From: a virus
Length of the DNA: 21,567 bases
IMG/VR virus record: IMGVR_UViG_3300048438_000019
Location: 1 to 21,567 of that record
Strand: one strand, 5' to 3'
Shown: piece after piece, positions 16,620-21,363 of the stretch
Layout: each line of letters starts with the position of its first letter
Position numbering within the stretch: the stretch's first letter is position 1
Made by a program: the position numbers and the translations under genes
Notes under the pieces: generated by a model
What the model saw: only the letters and a program-made list of their open reading frames with translations
Told to the model about the DNA's origin: nothing
Databases searched by the model: none

Positions 16620-16935
16620 GATTGGTAAATATGCCTTTAAAGATGAGTCTACTTCTGACGCTAAAATAACTGCGTTAGGGGTAGATGATGAGGGCAATGC
16701 TACTCACGGACACGCTATTGTAAAACTTGGTTATATAGTTTTAGAGCAAGGCGAATACGATGCAGAGGGTAATGAAATAAAAGCACCAGTATTAAGTGAC
16801 AAGTATCATTTAGACGTAGCGTGGAAAGACCTTGAAAGCCATCCGTATGGGTGGAAGTCAAGCGCAGTTGCGGTTACTGATGGTAATGGTGTACATAGTT
16901 TTTATGGCATTAACTATCAAGAAAATAAAATGTAA
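16591..16935 (+). CDS. Hypothetical protein (114 aa; start may be 16612)
   Basis: No family with a function was recognised. The sequence is beta-rich, with IGKYAFKDESTSDAKI near the start and GVHSFYGINYQENKM at the end, and a central GYIVLEQGEYDAEGNEIKAP that suggests a beta-hairpin. From 16591 it overlaps the previous ORF by 29 bp. From the ATG at 16612 it gives 107 aa, begins MIKIGKYAFKD, overlaps by only 8 bp and has an AGAGG just before it. I favour 16612 but cannot decide from sequence alone. There is no membrane segment or signal peptide. It ends in TAA sharing its A with the next ATG. Confidence 0.66.
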   Translation: MSQYQKRMIKIGKYAFKDESTSDAKITALGVDDEGNATHGHAIVKLGYIVLEQGEYDAEGNEIKAPVLSDKYHLDVAWKDLESHPYGWKSSAVAVTDGNGVHSFYGINYQENKM

Positions 16936-17033
16936 TGGTAAAAGGATTAAGATACATAGCAGATAAAATAGAAGCGTTACAGTTTTGGTTAATCGCTAAA
17001 TGGAATAACTTTTTAAAGAGTTTGATGCTATGA
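16935..17033 (+). CDS. Very small amphipathic ORF (32 aa)
   Basis: This starts at the A shared with the previous stop and overlaps the next ORF by 4 bp (ATGA). The peptide, MVKGLRYIADKIEALQFWLI onward, has a hydrophobic, Trp-rich C-terminal half that could lie on a membrane. It sits among lysis genes and might be a lysis accessory or simply a coupling ORF. Translation is suggested only by the tight junctions. Confidence 0.45.
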   Translation: MVKGLRYIADKIEALQFWLIAKWNNFLKSLML

Positions 17034-17197
17034 CAGTAGGAGATATAAGGCTAGCCTTTTTTAATGCTATATCTTTAGGGGTTAGCTTTACGCACGTTGA
17101 GAACAGTTTAAAAATTATTCTTTTATTAGCTTCTATTGTGTATACGTTTCAGAAGATATACGAAACGCAGAAGAAAAAAAATGACAAAGAACTTTAA
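17030..17197 (+). CDS. Holin-like small membrane protein (55 aa)
   Basis: This is a candidate holin. Residues about 8-20 (LAFFNAISLGVSF) and 28-41 (LKIILLLASIVYTF) are hydrophobic and could form two short membrane segments, or one with an amphipathic helix. The tail (TQKKKNDKEL) is basic, as in many holins. It overlaps the M15A peptidase gene by 17 bp, a classic holin-endolysin arrangement. The gene is too short for firm family assignment, and a second membrane protein lies after the peptidase, so which one triggers lysis is open. Confidence 0.6.
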   Translation: MTVGDIRLAFFNAISLGVSFTHVENSLKIILLLASIVYTFQKIYETQKKKNDKEL

Positions 17198-17558
17198 AAT
17201 ACAAGAGTTTGAATGTAAGGGTGGATGTGATATGCCTTTAGAGGTATATGAGAACATTATTAAACTTGCTTCACAACTACAGTTTTTAAGGGACTATACT
17301 GGTAGACCTATAACTATCAATAGCGCATACAGATGCCCAGACCACAACGCAAAGGTAGGTGGCTCTAAAACTTCACAACACTTATTAGGCAAAGCTGCGG
17401 ACATAACTATACAGAGCCTAAAACCAGCAGAGGTATACAGAATTATAGAGGACTTAATAGATATGGGACATATGCTACAAGGCGGTTTAGGATTGTATGA
17501 AAAAAAAGGCTTCGTACATTACGACATAAGAAAGACTAAAGCAAGGTGGAATGGGTGA
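17181..17558 (+). CDS. M15A-type peptidase endolysin (125 aa)
   Basis: This probably cleaves peptide cross-links in peptidoglycan, giving lysis when released by a holin. The start chosen is ATG 17181, giving MTKNFKIQEF; the ATG at 17136 would lengthen it by 15 basic residues that lie inside the 55-aa ORF in another frame. The M15A zinc site is clear: SQHLLGKAADI supplies H67 and D74, and FVHYDIR supplies H113, with D115 nearby. NSAYRCPDHN carries the substrate-site Arg (R51). The length is normal for a single-domain Zn carboxypeptidase-type endolysin with no signal peptide, so it should depend on a holin. It overlaps the next gene by 8 bp. Confidence 0.88.
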   Translation: MTKNFKIQEFECKGGCDMPLEVYENIIKLASQLQFLRDYTGRPITINSAYRCPDHNAKVGGSKTSQHLLGKAADITIQSLKPAEVYRIIEDLIDMGHMLQGGLGLYEKKGFVHYDIRKTKARWNG

Positions 17559-18027
17559 CTATAAAAAAAAGAACGGAACTACAAGAGTAGGCGATGCACT
17601 TCGTTGGTTAGTGAAACAAGGTAAAGAGGTAGCACCAGAGCTATTATCGGTTGTTGGTAGTGTTACTGGTATAGAACAATTAAAAGACCTTGCAGATAAA
17701 ATAGGTAAAGACGATAAACTATCGCAACCAGATAAAGAACTTCTACTTGAAGAACTGCGTTACGATATGATTGAAATGGAAGAAACCACAAAGCGATGGG
17801 TTAGCGACAACCAAACAGACAGCTACCTTACACGCAATATAAGACCATTAACGCTTGCTTTTTTAACCGCTACACTATTTATATATATAATATTAGATAG
17901 TTCATTAGAAGGCTTTAAAATAGACCCTAACTGGATAGACTTACTTTCTTCACTTTTATTATTAGTCTATGGTGGGTATTTTGGTATGCGTAGTGCAGAG
18001 AAGATTACAAAGCATTGGAAAAAATAA
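17551..18027 (+). CDS. Holin-family membrane protein (158 aa)
   Basis: This is a putative holin or lysis regulator resembling the GTA-type 3TM holin family (GTA_holin_3TM). The sequence has a helical soluble N-terminal half with SQPDKELLLEELRYDMIEME (58-77), then SDNQTDSYLTRNIRPLTLA (85-103), a block I recall from that family. A first membrane segment lies at about 98-115 (LAFLTATLFIYIIL) and a second at about 129-146 (LLSSLLLLVYGGYFGM), followed by a basic end (KITKHWKK). Genes of this type usually neighbour an endolysin, as here. It is the last gene before the AT-rich control region, so it probably closes the lysis unit. Confidence 0.8.
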   Translation: MGDYKKKNGTTRVGDALRWLVKQGKEVAPELLSVVGSVTGIEQLKDLADKIGKDDKLSQPDKELLLEELRYDMIEMEETTKRWVSDNQTDSYLTRNIRPLTLAFLTATLFIYIILDSSLEGFKIDPNWIDLLSSLLLLVYGGYFGMRSAEKITKHWKK

Positions 18028-18051
18028 TTTTTTTTTCTAAAAATAAATATA

Positions 18052-18059
18052 TAACTTTG
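18052..18059 (+). promoter_or_regulatory. Bacteroidota-type -7 box upstream of the NinG-like gene
   Basis: TAACTTTG fits TAnnTTTG and lies in the 155-bp AT-rich gap. No TTTG -33 box is evident; the upstream sequence is a T run. Transcription would start near 18066 and give a leader of about 117 nt running through the repeats at 18083-18126. Confidence 0.5.
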
Positions 18060-18082
18060 TACCATTTATTATAAAAAACTGT

Positions 18083-18126
18083 TTTCTAAATATATAGATA
18101 TAAATATATTTCTAAATAAATAGATA
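18083..18126 (+). repeat. Two direct repeats with TCTA-N6-TAGA dyads (possible operator)
   Basis: TTTCTAAATATATAGATA (18083-18100) and TTTCTAAATAAATAGATA (18109-18126) match at 17 of 18 positions and are 26 bp apart start to start. Each holds a near-palindrome, TCTA-N6-TAGA, of the size expected for a dimeric repressor or activator. A partial third copy (TTTCTAAAAATAAATATATA) begins at 18034. Placed just after a promoter box between lysis and DNA-metabolism genes, they could be operators or part of an origin. The protein that binds is not identified. Confidence 0.5.
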
Positions 18127-18182
18127 AAAAAACATTAATAATAAATATAAGATATCTGTAGTGTATTCAAATGTGAAAACAA

Positions 18183-18584
18183 ATGGCAAAAAAAAAGACA
18201 TTAAAGTATTGGAAGAATAAGATTGATAAACCTTTTCACGAGTTTATAAGACGTAGAGATGCGGATAACAATACTGGTTATTGTAATTGTGTAAGCTGTG
18301 GTAAAAAGGTACACTTTACAGAAACAGATGCTGGACACTTCATTGGTAGGCAACACTTAATCACAAGGTACGATGAACGTAACGTACACGCACAATGCAG
18401 AAAGTGTAATAGATTTGAATATGGTAGACAGTATGAGTATAGTATAGCTTTGGGGCAAGAACTATCACAAGAACTACTACAAAAGTCAAGAGGGGTACTA
18501 AAACTTACAGACCCAGAATGGCAAGAAATATTTAACCAATACAAGACTAAACTACAAGAACTAAAAGACAAACAAAATTTTTAG
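18183..18584 (+). CDS. NinG-like (Rap) recombination endonuclease (133 aa)
   Basis: This is predicted to be a junction-specific nuclease helping phage recombination, like lambda NinG. Recognised features: an N-terminal helix with DKPFHEFIRRRDADNN (15-30), then a zinc-finger/HNH-like core. The core has CNCVSCGKK (C34, C36, C39), DAGHFIGRQH (H52) and RNVHAQCRKCNRFEYG (C72, C75), giving a CxxC...CxxC metal site. The C-terminal helix (QEIFNQYKTKLQELKDK) is typical. The length is below that of lambda NinG, as in many compact phage versions. It follows the AT-rich control region, so it may be the first gene of the DNA-metabolism region. The leader GAAAACAA before ATG is A-rich. Confidence 0.85.
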   Translation: MAKKKTLKYWKNKIDKPFHEFIRRRDADNNTGYCNCVSCGKKVHFTETDAGHFIGRQHLITRYDERNVHAQCRKCNRFEYGRQYEYSIALGQELSQELLQKSRGVLKLTDPEWQEIFNQYKTKLQELKDKQNF

Positions 18585-18630
18585 TTAATAACTTCGCAAT
18601 AAACCTTACTTATATAACGCTAATAATGTG

Positions 18631-18638
18631 TATCTTTG
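18631..18638 (+). promoter_or_regulatory. Bacteroidota-type -7 box of a putative small RNA
   Basis: TATCTTTG fits TAnnTTTG and lies 54 bp before the terminator stem at 18693. The -33 region is weak (CTTAC at 18605). Transcription would start near 18644. It could also be a chance match in an AT-rich gap. Confidence 0.45.
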
Positions 18639-18643
18639 AATAG

Positions 18644-18717
18644 ACTAACCAATGTCTTGTTATTGTTTTCAACTGTTTAGCAGTCAATTAAGCCACCTAT
18701 AATAAGGTGGTTTTTTT
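18644..18717 (+). ncRNA. Putative small regulatory RNA with antisense stretch
   Basis: The segment between a promoter-like box (18631) and a Rho-independent terminator (ending 18717) would give a transcript of about 75 nt with no ORF of note. It contains TTGTTATTGTTTT (18657-18669), complementary over 12 nt to the A-rich leader motif AAACAATAACAA at 18793 and 19141, and to variants at 20113 and 20462. A small hairpin (ACTG 18672-18675, CAGT 18681-18684) follows the antisense stretch, and the terminator stem follows that. This layout resembles a trans-acting antisense RNA with an accessible seed. Expression and targeting are inferred; the 5' end is approximate. Confidence 0.4.
18693..18717 (+). 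terminator. Rho-independent terminator (putative sRNA / NinG unit)
   Basis: CCACCT (18693-18698) pairs perfectly with AGGTGG (18705-18710) around the 6-nt loop ATAATA, followed by seven T residues (18711-18717). It ends any transcript from the NinG gene or the TATCTTTG box. Confidence 0.87.
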
Positions 18718-18744
18718 GTTATTTATAAAAAAAGTAGTTTATAA

Positions 18745-18777
18745 TTTGTTTATATTAAATATATTTTGTTAAATTTG
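18745..18777 (+). promoter_or_regulatory. Bacteroidota-type promoter (TTTG / TAAATTTG) for the early-type unit
   Basis: TTTG (18745-18748) and TAAATTTG (18770-18777) are separated by 21 bp, within the range known for Bacteroidota primary-sigma promoters. It is the best promoter match in the window. It follows a terminator and precedes the 66-aa gene by 27 bp. The leader would be about 20 nt and carries the motif AAACAATAACAA directly before ATG. Confidence 0.72.
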
Positions 18778-18792
18778 TGTATCATTAATTTT

Positions 18793-18804
18793 AAACAATA
18801 ACAA
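18793..18804 (+). promoter_or_regulatory. A-rich leader motif, copy 1 (before 66-aa gene)
   Basis: AAACAATAACAA ends directly against the ATG at 18805 and is the exact reverse complement of 18657-18668. The same string recurs at 19141. It may serve as a translation enhancer and as a target site. Confidence 0.5.
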
Positions 18805-19005
18805 ATGACACTATTAGAAAGATTACACCCATTGTACAAAGACAAATTAAGCGTAGCTAATTTAGAGTACCCAGATTTAGTTGCACAGCTTTATGAAGAA
18901 CTTGAAGAAAAAGTTTTTGTAAGCGATTTAAAGTATGGCAGCGTTATGGACTTGCGTATTTTCTGTGGCTATTTAAACAACCCTTTTGATTATTTTACTG
19001 AATAA
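18805..19005 (+). CDS. Small early-type hypothetical protein (66 aa)
   Basis: This is the first gene after the best promoter in the window. The protein is acidic and soluble: MTLLERLHPLYKDKLSVANL, then LVAQLYEELEEKVFVSDLKY, then RIFCGYLNNPFDYFTE. There is no motif I recognise. First-gene position suggests an early regulator or host-takeover protein, but that is context only. It ends in TAA, 10 bp before the next small ORF. Confidence 0.68.
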   Translation: MTLLERLHPLYKDKLSVANLEYPDLVAQLYEELEEKVFVSDLKYGSVMDLRIFCGYLNNPFDYFTE

Positions 19006-19015
19006 TTTATAAATA

Positions 19016-19159
19016 ATGACACATTACGAGGACGTGAAAAGAGCAGCAACCCCAACGACAATAGACTATCTAAATGCAAGGATAGAGGCTTTAGAAGGTA
19101 GAGTACAATACCTTGAAGCGATAATAGAAGTAGAAATTTTAAACAATAACAATGAATAA
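19016..19159 (+). CDS. Small coiled-coil ORF (47 aa)
   Basis: The ORF runs from ATG 19016 to TAA 19157-19159, overlapping the next gene by 8 bp. The peptide has a likely coiled coil with heptad leucine/isoleucine spacing (IDYLNARIEALEGRVQYLEA, about 16-35) and ends in ILNNNNE. That Asn run is encoded by the same AAACAATAACAATG stretch that serves as the leader motif of the next gene. Function is unknown. Confidence 0.6.
   Translation: MTHYEDVKRAATPTTIDYLNARIEALEGRVQYLEAIIEVEILNNNNE
19141..19152 (+). promoter_or_regulatory. A-rich leader motif, copy 2 (before 63-aa gene)
   Basis: AAACAATAACAA at 19141-19152, whose last A is the A of the ATG at 19152, is identical to the copy at 18793. It lies inside the 47-aa ORF, where it also codes for the Asn run at the C-terminus. 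Confidence 0.5.
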
Positions 19160-19343
19160 AGCAGCATTAATAAACAAAATTACTTTATTAGATACTTCTA
19201 TTTACTGGAGCCTTGTCTATTCAAATAGCGGTTTTTATTTACACGAGCCTTTAATGTATCGTAAAAAACTTTATGAAGTTTATGAGAAATTAGACATAGA
19301 AACTTTAAATAAATTATTAGAATTAAAACCTAAAAAACAATGA
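19152..19343 (+). CDS. Small hypothetical protein (63 aa)
   Basis: This starts at the A-rich motif and overlaps the next gene by 4 bp (ATGA). The peptide begins MNKAALINKITLLDTSIYWS and has a lysine-rich C-terminus (LLELKPKKQ). There is no membrane segment and no known motif. In an early-type operon with SSB-like and ATPase genes it may be a small regulator or anti-host factor; that is speculation. Confidence 0.65.
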   Translation: MNKAALINKITLLDTSIYWSLVYSNSGFYLHEPLMYRKKLYEVYEKLDIETLNKLLELKPKKQ

Positions 19344-19747
19344 ACAAAGAAAAACTAACAGAGTTATACAAAGCTTACAAACTCACAAAAGACGATGTGT
19401 TTTCGCATCAACATTATTTAATCATCACAAGAAGCGGTATTGAGAAATTAATGGCACAGTCAAACATTACAATTAATTATGAAGTGATTAGATGTGAGCC
19501 TAATTTTGCAGTAATAAAAGCGTATGGTACTAAAGAAGATAAAAAAATTGAAACCTTTGGTAGTGCTTTAAAAGGTGCAAGTTATAAAGAAGGTTCGACT
19601 AATTCTTGGTATGTAATGGAACTCGCAGAAAAGCGAAGCCAATCAAGATGCGTACTTAAAATGCTTAATCTATATGAATATGGTATATTTGGCGAAGATG
19701 AAAGTGAAAGTTTTAAAAAACAAAAAACAGAATATAAAACCCTATAA
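19340..19747 (+). CDS. Possible recombination-associated protein (135 aa)
   Basis: I recall this protein type from Bacteroidota phages but know no assigned function. It begins with a helix (EKLTELYKAYKLTKDDVF) and has a mixed centre (INYEVIRCEPNFAVIKAYGT, about 45-64). It then has WYVMELAEKRSQSRCVLKML (about 90-109), whose 'AEKR..sR..L' pattern recalls the helix of Rad52/ERF-type annealing proteins ('AetRa.aRal'), followed by GIFGEDESESF. The likeness and the SSB-like gene 10 bp downstream suggest a ssDNA-binding or annealing role, but the similarity is weak and unproven. Start overlaps the previous gene by 4 bp. Confidence 0.68.
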   Translation: MNKEKLTELYKAYKLTKDDVFSHQHYLIITRSGIEKLMAQSNITINYEVIRCEPNFAVIKAYGTKEDKKIETFGSALKGASYKEGSTNSWYVMELAEKRSQSRCVLKMLNLYEYGIFGEDESESFKKQKTEYKTL

Positions 19748-19757
19748 ATAAATAAAT

Positions 19758-20060
19758 ATGAGTGCATTAATTAATTTTAGTTTAAACGTAGCAAAGCTAC
19801 CAAAAGAGAAGTTTATCGCTGGTAAAGATGGAGCGGTATATGTAAACCTTACAATGTCAGTAAATGACGAAACACGATACGGAAATAACGTTGGTGTTTA
19901 TGTTAGCCAGACACAAGAGGAAAGAGAAGCAAAAAAACCAAAAACCTATTTATCAAATGGTCGAGTTGTATGGAATAACGGTACTATTGTGAACGCTGAA
20001 AAGGAAGTACAAGAAGCTGTACAAGAACACCCAAAAGAAGAAGCTGACCTACCATTTTAA
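19758..20060 (+). CDS. SSB-like single-stranded DNA-binding protein (100 aa)
   Basis: This is predicted to coat ssDNA. It has a short OB-fold-like core with strands such as LINFSLNVAKLP (4-15), GAVYVNLTMSVNDE (25-38) and NNVGVYVSQTQEEREAKKPK (43-62). Its acidic C-terminal tail ends in EEADLPF, matching the 'DDxPF' tip that SSB proteins use to recruit partners. At 100 residues it is much shorter than bacterial SSB. It sits beside a possible recombination protein and before a terminator. OB-fold is inferred from strand pattern and tip; it was not verified by alignment. Confidence 0.75.
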   Translation: MSALINFSLNVAKLPKEKFIAGKDGAVYVNLTMSVNDETRYGNNVGVYVSQTQEEREAKKPKTYLSNGRVVWNNGTIVNAEKEVQEAVQEHPKEEADLPF

Positions 20061-20074
20061 TTTTTTTTATAATC

Positions 20075-20100
20075 AAGGGGGGTTTTTACCCCCTTTTTTT
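20075..20100 (+). terminator. Rho-independent terminator after the SSB-like gene
   Basis: AAGGGGGG (20075-20082) pairs with CCCCCTTT (20089-20096) around a 6-nt loop (TTTTTA), 8 bp with one G-U pair, followed by a T run to 20100. It lies 14 bp after the stop. No strong promoter box is seen between it and the GIY-YIG gene, only TACCTTTA at 20102-20109. Confidence 0.88.
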
Positions 20101-20112
20101 ATACCTTTAAAC

Positions 20113-20124
20113 AAAACAATAACA
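20113..20124 (+). promoter_or_regulatory. A-rich leader motif, variant copy (before GIY-YIG gene)
   Basis: AAAACAATAACA ends 2 bp before the ATG at 20127. It is complementary over its full 12 nt to 18658-18669. A further variant, GAAAACAATAAC at 20462-20473, lies 11 bp before the ATG at 20485. Confidence 0.4.
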
Positions 20125-20126
20125 CA

Positions 20127-20480
20127 ATGAATAGTAGTTTAAAATATTTTGGGATAGATTTTATTGAATATAATTTAAAAAATAATAAACCTTATTTTTG
20201 TTTTAGTAGAAGTAACATCAAAACAGTTTATGTTTTATTAAATAATAATAAAGCAATATATATAGGTCAAACAATTTATATTAGGGACAGATTAATGTCA
20301 CATAGACTAAATAAAGATTTTGACAAAGTTTATATTTCAAAAATTAATAATTTTAAAAAATATGAAAATATAGATAAACTTTATAAACATCATAAAATTA
20401 TAGATATATTAGAAAGAAACTTAATAAGAAATTTAAATCCTAAATATAATGTACAACATAAGAAAACAATAACTAACTAA
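20127..20480 (+). CDS. GIY-YIG endonuclease (117 aa)
   Basis: This is a predicted Mg-dependent nuclease, possibly a homing-type element. The family core is visible: TVYVLLNNNKAIYIGQT (33-49) gives the VYV...YIG motif, then RDRLMSHR (53-60) with R53 and H59, FDKVYI, and ILERNLIRNLNPKYN (94-108) with the catalytic Glu E96 and N108. The 30-residue N-terminal extension is not typical. The gene is far more AT-rich than its neighbours: 20341-20400 holds only 5 G/C in 60, against 18 in 60 at 20881-20940. This suggests separate origin. It stands alone after a terminator and ends 4 bp before the ATPase gene. Confidence 0.84.
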   Translation: MNSSLKYFGIDFIEYNLKNNKPYFCFSRSNIKTVYVLLNNNKAIYIGQTIYIRDRLMSHRLNKDFDKVYISKINNFKKYENIDKLYKHHKIIDILERNLIRNLNPKYNVQHKKTITN

Positions 20481-20484
20481 AGAA

Positions 20485-21363
20485 ATGACAGAAGAACAAA
20501 CTACACAACAAATGTTGATGGAACTAATAAAAGAGGAGTGTACAATAGACACTTCTATGGATATTGAGTACCCACCAACCGCTTTGAGTTTAGGAGAAAA
20601 GACAATACAAACAAAGGGTGGGGAATTAACATACCCTATTGGTTTAGCCACATACGGAAACATAAGCTATATCACAGCACCGCCTAAAAGCAAAAAATCA
20701 TTTTTTGTATCACTACTTGCATCAGTATATTTAAGTGGTGGTAATAACTTTGGTGGTAAATTAAAAGGACATAGAGAGGGCAAATGTTTAATGCACTATG
20801 ATACAGAGCAAGGACATTTTCACGCTGCACGATGCTTTAAACGTTCGGAACAAATGGCTAATATAAAAGATGTAGGATGCTATCAAACCTATGCCTTAAG
20901 AACATTAAGCTATACACAAAGATTAGAGTTTATAGAATGGTCATTAGAACAAAATAAAGAAAACGGAAAAGAAACTGGTGTAGTTTTTATAGATGGCGCA
21001 GCAGATTTAGTTGCAGATGTAAACGACCTTAAATCTTGTAACGAGATGGTAGCTAAACTTATGCAACTATCAACACGCTATAATACACACATAATGGTTG
21101 TTATGCACCAGAACTTTGGCAGCAGTAAATTAGGAACTGGTCATCTTGGTAGTTTTCTTGAGAAGAAAGCAGAAACTGTTATAGAGTTAGAATTAAATAC
21201 AACAAACAAGGATTGGGTTACAGTAATGTGTAGACGTTCAAGGGGTTTTCCTTTTGAAACTTTTAGCTTTAGTATTAACGAGTTTGGGCTGCCATTTGTA
21301 GTGGGCGAAATATACGACCCATTAGAATATTTTGTAGTGCCAAAAAAGAAAATTTTAGAATGA
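20485..21363 (+). CDS. RecA/RepA-fold ATPase, putative helicase (292 aa)
   Basis: This is probably a replicative helicase or helicase-like ATPase of the RepA/DnaB fold group. Nucleotide-binding features: YGNISYITAPPKSKKSFFVS (58-77) in the Walker A position, YDTEQG (105-110), GVVFIDGAADL (165-175) as Walker B with D170, and IMVVMHQNFGSSKLGTGHLG (203-222) with the HQN sensor. It ends with a C-terminal segment WVTVMCRRSRGFPF. The Walker A is odd: APPKSKKS replaces the glycines of GxxxxGK[ST], although K71 and S72 are in place. I recall similar 'KSKKTF' loops in Bacteroidota phage ATPases. It overlaps the next gene by 4 bp. Confidence 0.78.
   Translation: MTEEQTTQQMLMELIKEECTIDTSMDIEYPPTALSLGEKTIQTKGGELTYPIGLATYGNISYITAPPKSKKSFFVSLLASVYLSGGNNFGGKLKGHREGKCLMHYDTEQGHFHAARCFKRSEQMANIKDVGCYQTYALRTLSYTQRLEFIEWSLEQNKENGKETGVVFIDGAADLVADVNDLKSCNEMVAKLMQLSTRYNTHIMVVMHQNFGSSKLGTGHLGSFLEKKAETVIELELNTTNKDWVTVMCRRSRGFPFETFSFSINEFGLPFVVGEIYDPLEYFVVPKKKILE

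Larger units (their letters stand above)
18028..18182 (+). other. AT-rich control region between lysis and DNA-metabolism genes
   Basis: No gene fits in this 155-bp stretch. It is almost entirely A and T, with T runs at 18029-18036, a TAnnTTTG box, the dyad repeats, and A-rich sequence up to the next ATG. Either an origin or a regulatory region is plausible from composition and position. Confidence 0.55.

Noticed and set aside
17136-17180. Earlier ATG for the M15A peptidase
   Set aside because: It adds 15 basic residues not typical of the family, inside the coding frame of the 55-aa ORF, while ATG 17181 gives a normal M15A start.
1-18000. TAnnTTTG matches inside genes
   Set aside because: The six fixed bases occur often by chance in AT-rich coding sequence, so only intergenic matches with sensible positions were kept.
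18640-18720. Minus-strand small gene using the AAACAATAACAA string as its leader
   Set aside because: On the minus strand the string is not followed by a nearby ATG, and the possible TTG frame stops after about 10 codons.
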